Of a DNA stretch of 64,000 nucleotides, positions 9,310 to 17,343 are shown in pieces (positions within the stretch are counted from its first letter, which is position 1; the number at the start of each line of letters is the position of its first letter). Source of the DNA: Companilactobacillus halodurans (lineage in GTDB: Bacteria; Bacillota; Bacilli; Lactobacillales; Lactobacillaceae); assembly GCF_009600985.1 (NCBI RefSeq), contig NZ_VDFP01000006.1, positions 1-64,000 of the forward strand, given 5' to 3'. A program made the position numbers and the translations under genes. The notes beneath the pieces were generated by a model. The model saw only the letters and a list, made by a program, of their open reading frames with translations, was not told where the DNA came from and did no database searches.

Positions 9310-11004
9310 CTACATTTCTTCAGGAGCCTTAACGCCAAGTAGACCCAGTGACATTTGCAAGACGATTGAAACTGCTTTAACTAATGAAAGTCTAGCCTTC
9401 AAGTCATCGTCGTCAGCGAGGATTCTACTGTGGGCATAGTATTGGTTGAAGCTCTTAGCTAATTTCAAAACATATTTAGCAACAACTGATGGTTCATATG
9501 TGTTAGAAGCACGCTCAACAACAGCTGGGAAGTTTTGCAACATCTTAATTGTGTCCCAAGCTTCTGGATCTGAAATTGCGTGATTGCTGATTGATTCGTA
9601 ATCAGAAACTCCTGATTTTCTCAAAATACTTAAAGCACGAGCATTAGTATATTGAACGTAAGGACCAGTTTCACCTTCAAAACGAACAACATCTTCAAGA
9701 TTGAAGTCAAAACTATCACGACGGTCATTCTTCAAATCATGGAAGACAACCGCACCGACACCAACTGCTTCAGCGACAGCTTCTTTATCTTTCAAATTAG
9801 GATTTTTCTCTTCGATTTGTTTCTTAGCAAGATCAACTGCATCATTTAGGACATTTTCAAGCAAGATAACACGTCCAGAACGAGTTGAAAGCTTCTTGCC
9901 ACCAGTAGTAATCAAGCCAAATGGAATGTAGTCGATATCATCTGACCAGTCGTAACCCATTTTCTTAAGTACAATCTTTAATTTAGCAAAATGCTCTGCT
10001 TGTTCGCTACCAACGACATAAAGTGATTTCACAAAGTCAAAGGTATCTTTACGATACTTGGCAGCAGCCAAATCACGCGTGATATAAAGTGTGGCACCGT
10101 CAGTTTTCTTAATCAAAGCTGGCGATAAGTCATATTCAGAAAGATCAACGATTTCAGCTCCACGACTTTCTTTAAGCAAGCCTTTTTCTTCAAGCGTATC
10201 AACGATAGCATCCATCTTGTCGTTGTAGAATGATTCACCAGTGAAGTGGTCGAATTTAACATCCAAACGATCATAAATCTTTTGGAATTCCTTAAGAGAC
10301 AATTCCTTGAACCATGTCCAAAGAGACAAGGCTTCTTTGTCCCCTTCTTCCATCTTTCTAAACCAAGCACGAGCTTCGTCGTCTAATTCTGGCTTTTCTT
10401 CAGCTTCTTTATGGAAACGTACATAATATTTCAAGAGATTATTGATAGGATCAGCTTCAACTTCTTCAACTGAACCCCATAGTTTATATCCAACGATCAA
10501 CTTACCAAATTGTGTTCCCCAGTCACCCAAGTGGTTGATTTTAACTGGATTGTAATTTAACTTACTAATAATTTTGGCAATTGAATTACCAATAACGGTT
10601 GAACGTAAGTGACCCATTGACATTGGCTTTGCAATATTAGGCGATGACATATCGATAGGAACATTGCGTCCTTTACCCTCATCAGCATTACCGTAATCAG
10701 TATTTTTTGTTAAAACTTCATTGATAACATCATTTGAAAATGCTTTTTTATCTAAGAAGAAGTTAATGTAGGCACCAGTGTTAACAACCTTTTCAAAACC
10801 AGTTGTATCAATTTTTTCAACCAACTCTTCAGCAATCATCTTAGGATTTTTGTGCAATGACTTAGCTAAGATAAATGTTGGAAAAGCATAATCACCAAGT
10901 TCTGATGTCTTAGGCTTTTCGATTAATTTGTTAACTTGTTCCTCAGTTATTTCTTCTGGTAAAACTTTAACTAGTGTATCTACTACTTGTTTTTTAAAAT
11001 CCAT
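9310..11004 (-). CDS. argS: Arginyl-tRNA synthetase
   Basis: This 564-residue class I synthetase charges tRNA-Arg. It has the ArgRS N-terminal additional domain (about 1-90), then the HIGH-like motif MGHLRSTVIG preceded by SPNIAKPMS, and the GKKLSTRSG signature in place of KMSKS, normal for this family. A C-terminal DALR anticodon-binding domain follows (about 445-564). The ATG at 11004 follows a near-perfect AAAGGAGG. A T-box leader with an Arg codon as specifier lies just upstream, so expression should rise when tRNA-Arg is uncharged. Confidence 0.96.
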   Translation of the reverse strand: MDFKKQVVDTLVKVLPEEITEEQVNKLIEKPKTSELGDYAFPTFILAKSLHKNPKMIAEELVEKIDTTGFEKVVNTGAYINFFLDKKAFSNDVINEVLTKNTDYGNADEGKGRNVPIDMSSPNIAKPMSMGHLRSTVIGNSIAKIISKLNYNPVKINHLGDWGTQFGKLIVGYKLWGSVEEVEADPINNLLKYYVRFHKEAEEKPELDDEARAWFRKMEEGDKEALSLWTWFKELSLKEFQKIYDRLDVKFDHFTGESFYNDKMDAIVDTLEEKGLLKESRGAEIVDLSEYDLSPALIKKTDGATLYITRDLAAAKYRKDTFDFVKSLYVVGSEQAEHFAKLKIVLKKMGYDWSDDIDYIPFGLITTGGKKLSTRSGRVILLENVLNDAVDLAKKQIEEKNPNLKDKEAVAEAVGVGAVVFHDLKNDRRDSFDFNLEDVVRFEGETGPYVQYTNARALSILRKSGVSDYESISNHAISDPEAWDTIKMLQNFPAVVERASNTYEPSVVAKYVLKLAKSFNQYYAHSRILADDDDLKARLSLVKAVSIVLQMSLGLLGVKAPEEM

Positions 11005-11022
11005 ATTTATCCTCCTTTAGAT

Positions 11023-11218
11023 AAAAAAAACGCCTCTTCCAATAAACATATTGAAAGAGACGAGATTTCCCGCGGTACCACTCTAATTGATTAATATCCA
11101 CTCATTAATTGAATTATTTGTTTTTATAAGAAGGTGCGACTCAATCTTTGAAATAGCCAACTCTCACCAAAACATGGCCTCGCTTAAAATCTTTTGATCA
11201 ATTATTCCTTCTTTTGCA
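11023..11218 (-). promoter_or_regulatory. T-box riboswitch (arginine) of argS
   Basis: On the minus strand the leader has the T-box core AGAGTGGTACCGCGG (antiterminator bulge that pairs with the tRNA acceptor end). It also has the distal stem I motif GGTGAGAG and a terminator hairpin ending in T8 at 11024-11062. The specifier position in GAGTCGCACCTT reads CGC (11136-11138), an arginine codon, which fits the downstream argS. The gene upstream, arcC, ends only 38 bases before this element. Confidence 0.95.
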
Positions 11219-11255
11219 CAAGTATGATAGCACATAAAAATCACAATAACAATCA

Positions 11256-12197
11256 TTATTTGTGAATAACAGTGCCCTTATTTCCAGCGATGATTTCCTT
11301 AACATCATCCAAGGCACCAATAACTGCCGGTTTGCCAGATGCTTTGACAAAAGCAACTGCCGCTTGAACTTTAGGCATCATGCTGCCTTTAGCAAATTCA
11401 TGGTTATCAATGTGTTTTTGAATCTCATCAGCTGTTACGTCAAAAATTTCTTTTTGATTTGGTTTACCAAAATTATAGAAAACTCCCCCCACAGAAGTCA
11501 AAATAAACAATTTATCTGCCTTAACTAATTGAGCAATTTTTGAAGCACCAAAGTCCTTATCAATCACAGCTTCTTGACCAATCAAACGATTGCCATCTTT
11601 AACGACTGGTATTCCGCCACCGCCAGCAACGATTGGAATCACTCCTAAATTGGAAATAGCTTCAATTGCCGGATATTCGTTGATTTCCACCGGTTTTGGA
11701 GAGGGTACGGCTCTTCTATAACCCCGTCCAGAATCTTCGACTATCGTCCAATCAGGATGTTCCTGACGCAATTGATTGAGTTCGCCTTTATCATAAAATG
11801 GACCAATTGGTTTTGATGGATTACTGAAAGCTGGATCATTTTTATCTACGATTGTTTGCGTAACTAATGTGACTACCTGCTTATTGATACCATTTTTTAA
11901 TAAAACTTCTTTCATAGCATTCTGAAACCAGTAACCAATACTTCCTTGGGTCATAGCGCCACAAGTATCTAACGGCAAAGCTGGATTTTTTTTACTATTG
12001 GCGGCTGCCTGTTGCAACAATAGATTCCCTACTTGCGGACCGTTTCCATGCGTAATAATTAAATCTTGATCATTTTTAACAAATTCCACGAGCGATTCAC
12101 TCGTCTTCATGACTGCTTTTTGCTGAGCTTTTGCACTAGCATCTTTACTTAAAATAGCATTGCCGCCTAAAGCCACAACAACACGTTCTTTAGTCAT
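11256..12197 (-). CDS. arcC: Carbamate kinase
   Basis: This 313-residue amino acid kinase-fold enzyme makes ATP from carbamoyl phosphate, the energy-yielding last step of the arginine deiminase pathway. Visible motifs are the N-terminal ALGGNAIL, the loop THGNGPQVGNLLLQQ and the glycine-rich VAGGGGIPV near 215. It follows arcA and arcB on the same strand but after a hairpin at 12319-12349, so its level may be set by read-through. It has its own AGGAGAGG before ATG 12197. No arginine/ornithine antiporter (arcD) is in the window. Confidence 0.96.
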   Translation of the reverse strand: MTKERVVVALGGNAILSKDASAKAQQKAVMKTSESLVEFVKNDQDLIITHGNGPQVGNLLLQQAAANSKKNPALPLDTCGAMTQGSIGYWFQNAMKEVLLKNGINKQVVTLVTQTIVDKNDPAFSNPSKPIGPFYDKGELNQLRQEHPDWTIVEDSGRGYRRAVPSPKPVEINEYPAIEAISNLGVIPIVAGGGGIPVVKDGNRLIGQEAVIDKDFGASKIAQLVKADKLFILTSVGGVFYNFGKPNQKEIFDVTADEIQKHIDNHEFAKGSMMPKVQAAVAFVKASGKPAVIGALDDVKEIIAGNKGTVIHK

Positions 12198-12318
12198 AGT
12201 TACCTCTCCTAAAACTTTGAAATTTTGTTTACTCTAGATGATGCAATTTTTGGATACACCAATTTTTACAAAAATGCTATTTAATCTCTCCTAAGAAATT
12301 GTCTTTAACTTTCGATAA

Positions 12319-12349
12319 AAAAGGGCCTAACGATACGCTAGACCCTTCT
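12319..12349 (-). terminator. Terminator or attenuating hairpin between arcB and arcC
   Basis: On the minus strand, a stem of about nine base pairs (AAGGGTCTA with TAGGCCCTT) is followed directly by T6. It begins just after the arcB stop codon, inside the arc gene set. It probably ends part of the arcAB transcripts and lowers arcC relative to arcA and arcB. Confidence 0.8.
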
Positions 12350-12358
12350 TTAATAACT

Positions 12359-13402
12359 TTAAACTTTAGGAATAAACAAATTGCCTAAAGTTGCTGCCAT
12401 AATGGCTTTGATAGAGTGCATTCTGTTTTCCGCTTCTTCAAATTGACGAGCATATTTGCTTCTGAAAACTTCATCTGTTACTTCCATCTCGCTTAAACCG
12501 TATTTATTCTTAATATTTTGTCCATACTTCGTATTTGTATCATGGAAGGCAGGCAAACAATGCATAAAGATGATCTGGTCGTCAGGTTGACCGGCTTTTT
12601 TTATCATATCCATATTTACTTGATATGGTTTGAGAAGCTTGATTCTTTCTTCCCATTGGCTCTCTTCACCCATTGATACCCAAACATCAGTATAAATAAC
12701 GTTAGTGCCTTTGACGCCCTTTTCAATATCATCAGTAATCAAGAATTTGCTGCCAGATTCATCAGCATATTTTTGAGCAATATCAACGACTTTTTGATCA
12801 GGGAATAATTCTTTAGGAGCAACGATATGAATATTTACGCCGAGCATTGAACCGGTAACTAGAAAACTATTGGCCATGTTATTACGACCATCGCCAACAA
12901 ATGTTAAGGTCTTGCCCTTTAGACTGCCAAAGGTTTCTTTCATTGTCATAAAGTCAGCCAACATTTGTGTGGGATGCCATTGGTCAGTTAGACCATTCCA
13001 AACGGGAACGCCAGAATATTTGGCTAAATCCTCGACTGTTTTTTGTGAGAATCCCCTAAATTCAATAGCATCAAACATGCTTCCCAATACACGAGCCGTA
13101 TCTTCGACACTTTCTTTACTACCTAATTGAATATCATTGGCACCCAAAAATTCAGGGTGTGCACCAAGGTCAATCGCAGCTGTTGTAAAAGCTGAACGTG
13201 TCCGGGTTGAATTTTTTTCAAATAGTAAGGCAATATTTTTACCTTCTAGGTAATGATGAGGAATGCCCTTTTTCTTAAGAGCCTTCAAATGAATTGCAAA
13301 ATTGATTAAATATTCTAATTCTTCAGGCGTATAGTCTTTTTCTGCTAAAAGACTTCTACCTTGAAATACTGAAGTTTCTTTACCTTTATAGTCCAAAATC
13401 AT
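12359..13402 (-). CDS. arcB: Ornithine carbamoyltransferase (catabolic)
   Basis: This 347-residue enzyme phosphorolyses citrulline to ornithine and carbamoyl phosphate. The carbamoyl phosphate loop [10 protein letters not shown] is near residue 62, and the ornithine-binding Cys motif [10 protein letters not shown] near 280. Its length is normal for the family. It lies 52 bases after arcA, which makes the catabolic role much more likely than an arginine biosynthetic one (argF). Confidence 0.96.
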   Translation of the reverse strand: MILDYKGKETSVFQGRSLLAEKDYTPEELEYLINFAIHLKALKKKGIPHHYLEGKNIALLFEKNSTRTRSAFTTAAIDLGAHPEFLGANDIQLGSKESVEDTARVLGSMFDAIEFRGFSQKTVEDLAKYSGVPVWNGLTDQWHPTQMLADFMTMKETFGSLKGKTLTFVGDGRNNMANSFLVTGSMLGVNIHIVAPKELFPDQKVVDIAQKYADESGSKFLITDDIEKGVKGTNVIYTDVWVSMGEESQWEERIKLLKPYQVNMDMIKKAGQPDDQIIFMHCLPAFHDTNTKYGQNIKNKYGLSEMEVTDEVFRSKYARQFEEAENRMHSIKAIMAATLGNLFIPKV

Positions 13403-13454
13403 TCCTCCTAATTGTGAATTAAAATTAGTCTATCACAATTTTTTCATGTGCCTT

Positions 13455-14687
13455 TTATTTTTTCAAATCTTCACGAACTAATGGCATGCTCATGCAGCGA
13501 GGACCCCCACGACCACGAGACAATTCACTTGAAACTGTCTCTAAAACTTTTAAGCCATGTTTTCTAAGGATTTCGTTAGAAACATAATTTCTATCGTATG
13601 TAACTACTACTCCAGGAGCAATTGCTAAAGTATTTGAGCCATCATTCCACTGTTCTCTTGGAGCAATGATTGGATCTGCGTTTCCTGTTGGGATTAAGTC
13701 CAGATCGTCTAAACCAAGTTCTTTTTTCAAAACGGCTTTTAAATCTTGATTATGTTCAAAAGTCAATTCATTATCTTTTCCAGGATGAATGGTCCAAGTA
13801 TCAATTTTGCCGCCTTCGCCTAAGATACCTGGATGAACAGTAAATTGATCGTAATTAATCATTGTAAAGACGGTATCTAAGTGCATCATTGCATGGTTAT
13901 GCGGAATTTTGATAGCAATAACCGTATCGTAATTGCTATCTTTAAAAAGATTTCGAGAAATATCTTGAATAGCTGTTGCTGAGGTTCTTTGAGAAACTCC
14001 GATTGCCAAGACGTGGTCGCTTAAGACCAATTCATCTCCACCCTCAATTCGGTGCGTGTGATTTCTATCACGCCAGATATGCAATCCTTTATTGGCAAAG
14101 CGAGGATGATATTTGATAATTACTTCCATGAACATTGATTCGCGTTGTCTAGCAGGATAGGTCATATGGTTGATACTTAAGCCATCGCCGATCGAAGCTG
14201 CTGGATCTCTAGTAAAGTAAAGGTTAGGCATTGGATCGAGATAAAATGGATAATCGTTATCTTCAGCGGCACTGACTAAGTCTGTCGGGATAAAGTCAAT
14301 ATCGCTCTTTCTGATACCAATCATCAATTGGTTAACCATCGCTTTAGTATCTAAACTCATCAGATATTCTTTCAAGGCATCATGATCGGCTCCTTGTGCA
14401 TAATCCGACTCGCGAAGCATTTTTTCTACAAATGCTTCTTTAATATTTCCAGCATCGATTGCTTCTGCTGCCAGATTTTCCAAGTACAAAACTTCTGTTC
14501 CATTGTCACGTAAAATCTGAGCAAAATGGTCATGTTCTTTTTGAGCAATTGGCAAATATGGGATGTCATCGAACAATAGTCGGGGCATTGTATCAGGCGT
14601 AATGTTTTCTACTTCGTGGTCGGGACGTTTCAACATTACTACATCCAATTTTCCAATTTCTGAAGTAACATGGATTGGCATAGTCAT
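13455..14687 (-). CDS. arcA: Arginine deiminase
   Basis: This 410-residue enzyme hydrolyses arginine to citrulline and ammonia, the first step of the pathway. The substrate region includes [14 protein letters not shown] and the GGDE motif in [13 protein letters not shown]. The catalytic Cys is in [11 protein letters not shown] at the C-terminus. It is the first gene of arcA-arcB-arcC. The promoter upstream is overlapped by a cre site, so glucose should repress it through CcpA. Confidence 0.97.
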   Translation of the reverse strand: MTMPIHVTSEIGKLDVVMLKRPDHEVENITPDTMPRLLFDDIPYLPIAQKEHDHFAQILRDNGTEVLYLENLAAEAIDAGNIKEAFVEKMLRESDYAQGADHDALKEYLMSLDTKAMVNQLMIGIRKSDIDFIPTDLVSAAEDNDYPFYLDPMPNLYFTRDPAASIGDGLSINHMTYPARQRESMFMEVIIKYHPRFANKGLHIWRDRNHTHRIEGGDELVLSDHVLAIGVSQRTSATAIQDISRNLFKDSNYDTVIAIKIPHNHAMMHLDTVFTMINYDQFTVHPGILGEGGKIDTWTIHPGKDNELTFEHNQDLKAVLKKELGLDDLDLIPTGNADPIIAPREQWNDGSNTLAIAPGVVVTYDRNYVSNEILRKHGLKVLETVSSELSRGRGGPRCMSMPLVREDLKK

Positions 14688-14728
14688 AAAAAATCACTCC
14701 CCAATTTTAAATTTCGTTACCAAACCTC

Positions 14729-14767
14729 ACTATAAAGAACCAAAGTTATATTTGCAAGCGGTTTCAT
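14729..14767 (-). promoter_or_regulatory. arcA promoter overlapped by a CcpA cre site
   Basis: On the minus strand a -35 TTGCAA (14752-14757) and a -10 TATAGT (14729-14734) are separated by exactly 17 bases. The sequence at 14752-14767, read on the plus strand as TTGCAAGCGGTTTCAT, matches the cre consensus WTGNAARCGNWWWCAW at every position and covers the -35 box. Binding of CcpA there would block RNA polymerase. I saw no convincing ArgR box within 200 bases upstream. Confidence 0.85.
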
Positions 14768-15108
14768 AAGCTAGTTTCTTTTTATTTCTATAATTTTAAT
14801 CTTGAAAAAAGTTCAATCCTTTATCGCTCTTATCAACTTATCTTAATGATTAAAGAAAATATGATTAAAATTAAATTTTTAAAAATATTTTTGCTTGACA
14901 AATAATTCTAAAATTGTTTTCAGAAATGTTTAAAAAGTTAATTTTATACTCATTTAAAAGAGCAATTATTTACAAAAAAAGAATCTCCATCAAATACGAT
15001 GAAAATTCTTTGTTTTGAAATAAAAGACTTTTGAACTTAAATAAACCTTTTTTAAATCTATTTTTAAAAATAATTTTTAAGCTTTATTTTATGTAAAACT
15101 TGATGAAT
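14768..15108. other. AT-rich intergenic stretch, no gene seen
   Basis: About 340 bases between the arcA promoter and the terminator of the next gene. The base composition is very AT-rich, with runs of A and T. Frames on both strands are broken within about 15 codons. A TTGACA at about 14893 has no good -10 at the right spacing. I see no RNA gene or repeat I can support. Confidence 0.5.
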
Positions 15109-15140
15109 AAAAAAAGCCGAAATTTAACTTCCGGCCTTTT
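15109..15140 (-). terminator. Terminator of the lipoprotein gene
   Basis: On the minus strand, GCCGGAAGTTAAATTTCGGC followed by T7 forms a seven-pair stem with one G-T pair. It starts a few bases after the stop codon at 15146. Confidence 0.8.
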
Positions 15141-15145
15141 CATGA

Positions 15146-15622
15146 TTATTTTGCATTCTTTTGAGCAGCTTTAACTGCTTGCTTGTGTGATCCATTATAT
15201 AATTTCCATTGTTTGCCATCAGAAGATTTAATAGTTGTCTTGCCAACCTTTACAAAATTCCAGTCAAAATCAGGTTCCTTGATAACTCTAAATCCATCAA
15301 TCTTGAATTTCTTGTGGTTCTTTTTATTAAGAACTAACTTAGCTTTCTTGAAATCAGTAATAACTTTCTTGGAGCCATCTTTATTAACACGGACAAATTG
15401 AACTGTCTTTTTGTCTTTACCAGTGAAGAAGGTGATGTATTCGTTCTTATTATCTTTGCTAACACCAACATAATCTTGATTCTTAACTTCGCTCTTTGTA
15501 ATTTTCTTTGCAGAATGTTGTTCAACTTGCTTAGTAGCAGTATTGGAACAACCAGTAGCAACAGTAGCAAAACCACCCATTAATGAAACAGCGGCCATTA
15601 AAGTAACCAATGTTTTTTTCAT
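15146..15622 (-). CDS. Small secreted lipoprotein of unknown function
   Basis: This 158-residue protein has a signal peptide ending in a lipobox-like ATGC at about residues 23-26, so it is probably lipid-anchored outside the cell. The rest is very rich in Lys and predicted to be mostly beta, with no enzyme motif I recognise. The frame is open upstream to 15703, but the ATG at 15622 follows AAGGAGA and begins a proper signal peptide. It stands alone with its own terminator. Confidence 0.75.
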   Translation of the reverse strand: MKKTLVTLMAAVSLMGGFATVATGCSNTATKQVEQHSAKKITKSEVKNQDYVGVSKDNKNEYITFFTGKDKKTVQFVRVNKDGSKKVITDFKKAKLVLNKKNHKKFKIDGFRVIKEPDFDWNFVKVGKTTIKSSDGKQWKLYNGSHKQAVKAAQKNAK

Positions 15623-15787
15623 TATAATCTTCTCCTTGATGCAATTTATTGATAGAAATCTATCGTCAACCTTGATTCTATGGTAATGAAAACTAAAAAT
15701 CAATTTATATTGTAAATTATGACAACTTTTTTAAACAAATCTTATCTTTTTGGAAAAATTTATTGTATAATAAGAGGGGTGTAAAGT

Positions 15788-15858
15788 GCGAACTTAGTTT
15801 AATGGTAAAATACCAGCTTCCCAAGCTAGTGTCGCGAGTTCGATTCTCGTAGTTCGCT
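15788..15858 (+). tRNA. tRNA-Gly (anticodon CCC)
   Basis: A 71-base cloverleaf with acceptor arms GCGAACT and AGTTCGC, D-loop TTTAATGGTAAAAT, and anticodon loop TTCCCAA giving CCC at 15820-15822. The T-loop is GAGTTCGATTCTC. CCA is not encoded. The second pair of the anticodon stem looks mismatched (C-A). A TATAAT at 15766-15771 is a plausible -10 box. Confidence 0.95.
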
Positions 15859-15883
15859 TGAAGCAATTTCCTTTAATAAATGT

Positions 15884-15916
15884 CGTCAATCTTTTTAGAT
15901 TGATGGCTTTTTTATT
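15884..15916 (+). terminator. Terminator of tRNA-Gly
   Basis: A six-to-seven-pair stem (TCAATC at 15886-15891 with GATTGA at 15898-15903) is followed by GGC and a T-rich run, 25 bases after the tRNA. Confidence 0.7.
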
Positions 15917-15948
15917 TTCATTTAATGATTCAAACAATGATTCAAATT

Positions 15949-15980
15949 AAAAAGACATCCCCAAATGGCGATGTCTTTTT
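15949..15980 (-). terminator. Terminator of the 41-residue gene
   Basis: An 11-base perfect inverted repeat (15949-15959 and 15970-15980) has A5 and T5 at its ends. It lies 12 bases after the small minus-strand gene and could work in both directions. Confidence 0.85.
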
Positions 15981-15991
15981 GCTTAAGCTTT

Positions 15992-16117
15992 TTAGGAAAC
16001 TGTTTTGAGTTTTTTTACTGCTTCTTCAATTGTTTTACCATCAGCAAAAACATGTTTGTTTTTATCTTCGACAGTAAACAATTGAGATTTAGTATTTAAT
16101 TCTACACGATATTTCAT
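15992..16117 (-). CDS. 41-residue small protein, HicB-like sequence pattern
   Basis: ATG at 16117 lies five to six bases after GGAGG, and the frame runs 41 codons to TAA. It starts MKYRVELNTKSQLFTVED and ends with a helix containing GKTIEEAVKKLK. The strand-strand-helix pattern with a GxTIEEA turn resembles a shortened HicB antitoxin-type domain, but no DNA-binding part and no toxin partner are next to it. It has its own terminator, so it is probably a real gene. Function is unknown. Confidence 0.7.
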   Translation of the reverse strand: MKYRVELNTKSQLFTVEDKNKHVFADGKTIEEAVKKLKTVS

Positions 16118-16265
16118 TTGTTTACCTCCATCTACTTATTTCTTAATATTGCTCAACGGATAATAAATGAAATTATATTCCTTATTTATTAAAATGCAAG
16201 CCCTTTCTTTTTAATCTTTAATGATATTTTGATTTGTTACGGTGGCAAATTTATCCAATTCTAGA

Positions 16266-16271
16266 TATAAT
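16266..16271 (+). promoter_or_regulatory. Promoter of the 51-residue gene
   Basis: The -10 TATAAT at 16266-16271 lies 17 bases after TGGCAA (16243-16248), a moderate -35. AAGGAG and the start codon of the small gene follow about 15 and 30 bases later. Confidence 0.6.
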
Positions 16272-16300
16272 GAAACCAGAGAATAAGGAGAAGATGCAAA

Positions 16301-16456
16301 ATGAAGAATATGTCCAAAAAAGAATATCCGTCGTGGTACTTTCATAAGAGAGGCCACAACGCTGTAGAATTTAAAAAGCCAGATAAATGGTACGAATGGT
16401 CGGCCATTCTGGATATTGTCTTTTTTGCGATTTTTTTACTTATCATAAATCACTAA
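16301..16456 (+). CDS. 51-residue single-pass membrane protein
   Basis: ATG at 16301 follows AAGGAG with a ten-base gap, and the frame runs 51 codons. The first 32 residues are polar and basic with several aromatics (KKEYPSWYFHKRG). The last 18 are a hydrophobic membrane segment (SAILDIVFFAIFLLIIN). A promoter before it and a terminator directly after it support a genuine gene. It is divergent from the 41-residue gene and ends against the polysaccharide operon. I do not recognise a family. Confidence 0.75.
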   Translation: MKNMSKKEYPSWYFHKRGHNAVEFKKPDKWYEWSAILDIVFFAIFLLIINH

Positions 16457-16457
16457 C

Positions 16458-16490
16458 AAAAAGCTCTGACAAATTGTCAGAGCTTTTTTT
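16458..16490. terminator. Bidirectional terminator
   Basis: A perfect stem of about 13 bases (AAAAAGCTCTGAC with GTCAGAGCTTTTT) lies between the 51-residue gene and the end of the polysaccharide operon. It overlaps the operon's last stop codon by two bases and has T runs in both directions. Confidence 0.88.
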
Positions 16491-17343
16491 AAACATCATA
16501 TTGAGTTTCATGAATCCCTTCATTCATCAAATCATATGGAGTTTTCATTGTTTCCCCATTCCAAAGTGCGATTCCGACTTTCATTGAAATCGCCAAATTA
16601 TTTAATGATGAATCTTCCTCAAGCCGTTTTTCAAAGCCTTCTTCAATCCTTTTAGTAGCAATGTCAGCTCCTTTATCATCGGTATAGAGCAGGATTGCCC
16701 AAGTTGGATCTTCATTATCTAATAGATACGTAATATCATTATTTCTCGTTTTTTCTTTAATGGCATCAGAAGTCAATTGTAAAAGTTGTCTTAATTGTTG
16801 CGCACTCATCATTCGTTTCAAATCATTAAAGTAGCGAATCTTAATGATTGCCGTAGCTACTGGAATCTTAAAGCGACGATTAGTTTCCGCAAATACAGCA
16901 ATATCTTCAATATAAGCTACCGTTGTTCGCAAATTGGTCTGTTCATCAAATGCGCCACGTTCCACTAAGGTAGTTCTTAATTCTCGATTAGCTTTTTGTA
17001 AAGCTACTTGATTTTGGGTCATTGAGTACAGTGCTAACGACATCAAAATTGGAATCAACATCCAAAAACTCAGTTGCCATGGTATATGAGTAATTGAAGT
17101 TACGTACTGATAAACCATAATGACTACCTGAATACAAATAAAAATAATATTGGCAATCAAACTCGGCAAGATACCAAAGAAATAAGTAATCATCAATAAC
17201 AAAATCGTGCAGAATAGATAAATTACATTTAATAAAATATTTCCACTCAATACCATCAATATTGCAGCAGCACTGAATAAAGTTAGGAAAAGCAACAGTC
17301 CAATGTCCTCATACAATGAATTTTTAGCATCATGATTTTCCAT
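16489..17343 (-). CDS. PssE-like membrane protein with degenerate GGDEF domain (c-di-GMP receptor)
   Basis: This 284-residue protein has six or so membrane helices (about 13-125) and a C-terminal GGDEF-like fold (about 130-284). The catalytic GG(D/E)EF site is lost; that position reads DNEDP. The inhibitory-site pattern RxxD is kept (RNND) five residues before it, the normal spacing. Such proteins bind c-di-GMP without making it; PssE of Listeria does this to switch on polysaccharide synthesis. The start ATG 17343 follows GGAGG and overlaps the BcsB-like gene by 14 bases. Binding is inferred. Confidence 0.8.
   Translation of the reverse strand: MENHDAKNSLYEDIGLLLFLTLFSAAAILMVLSGNILLNVIYLFCTILLLMITYFFGILPSLIANIIFICIQVVIMVYQYVTSITHIPWQLSFWMLIPILMSLALYSMTQNQVALQKANRELRTTLVERGAFDEQTNLRTTVAYIEDIAVFAETNRRFKIPVATAIIKIRYFNDLKRMMSAQQLRQLLQLTSDAIKEKTRNNDITYLLDNEDPTWAILLYTDDKGADIATKRIEEGFEKRLEEDSSLNNLAISMKVGIALWNGETMKTPYDLMNEGIHETQYDV

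Noticed and set aside
12870..13130. Plus-strand frame opposite arcB
   Set aside because: It is a shadow of the well-supported arcB gene.
15992..16456. The two small genes as a toxin-antitoxin pair
   Set aside because: They are divergent, each with its own terminator, and neither resembles a known toxin.
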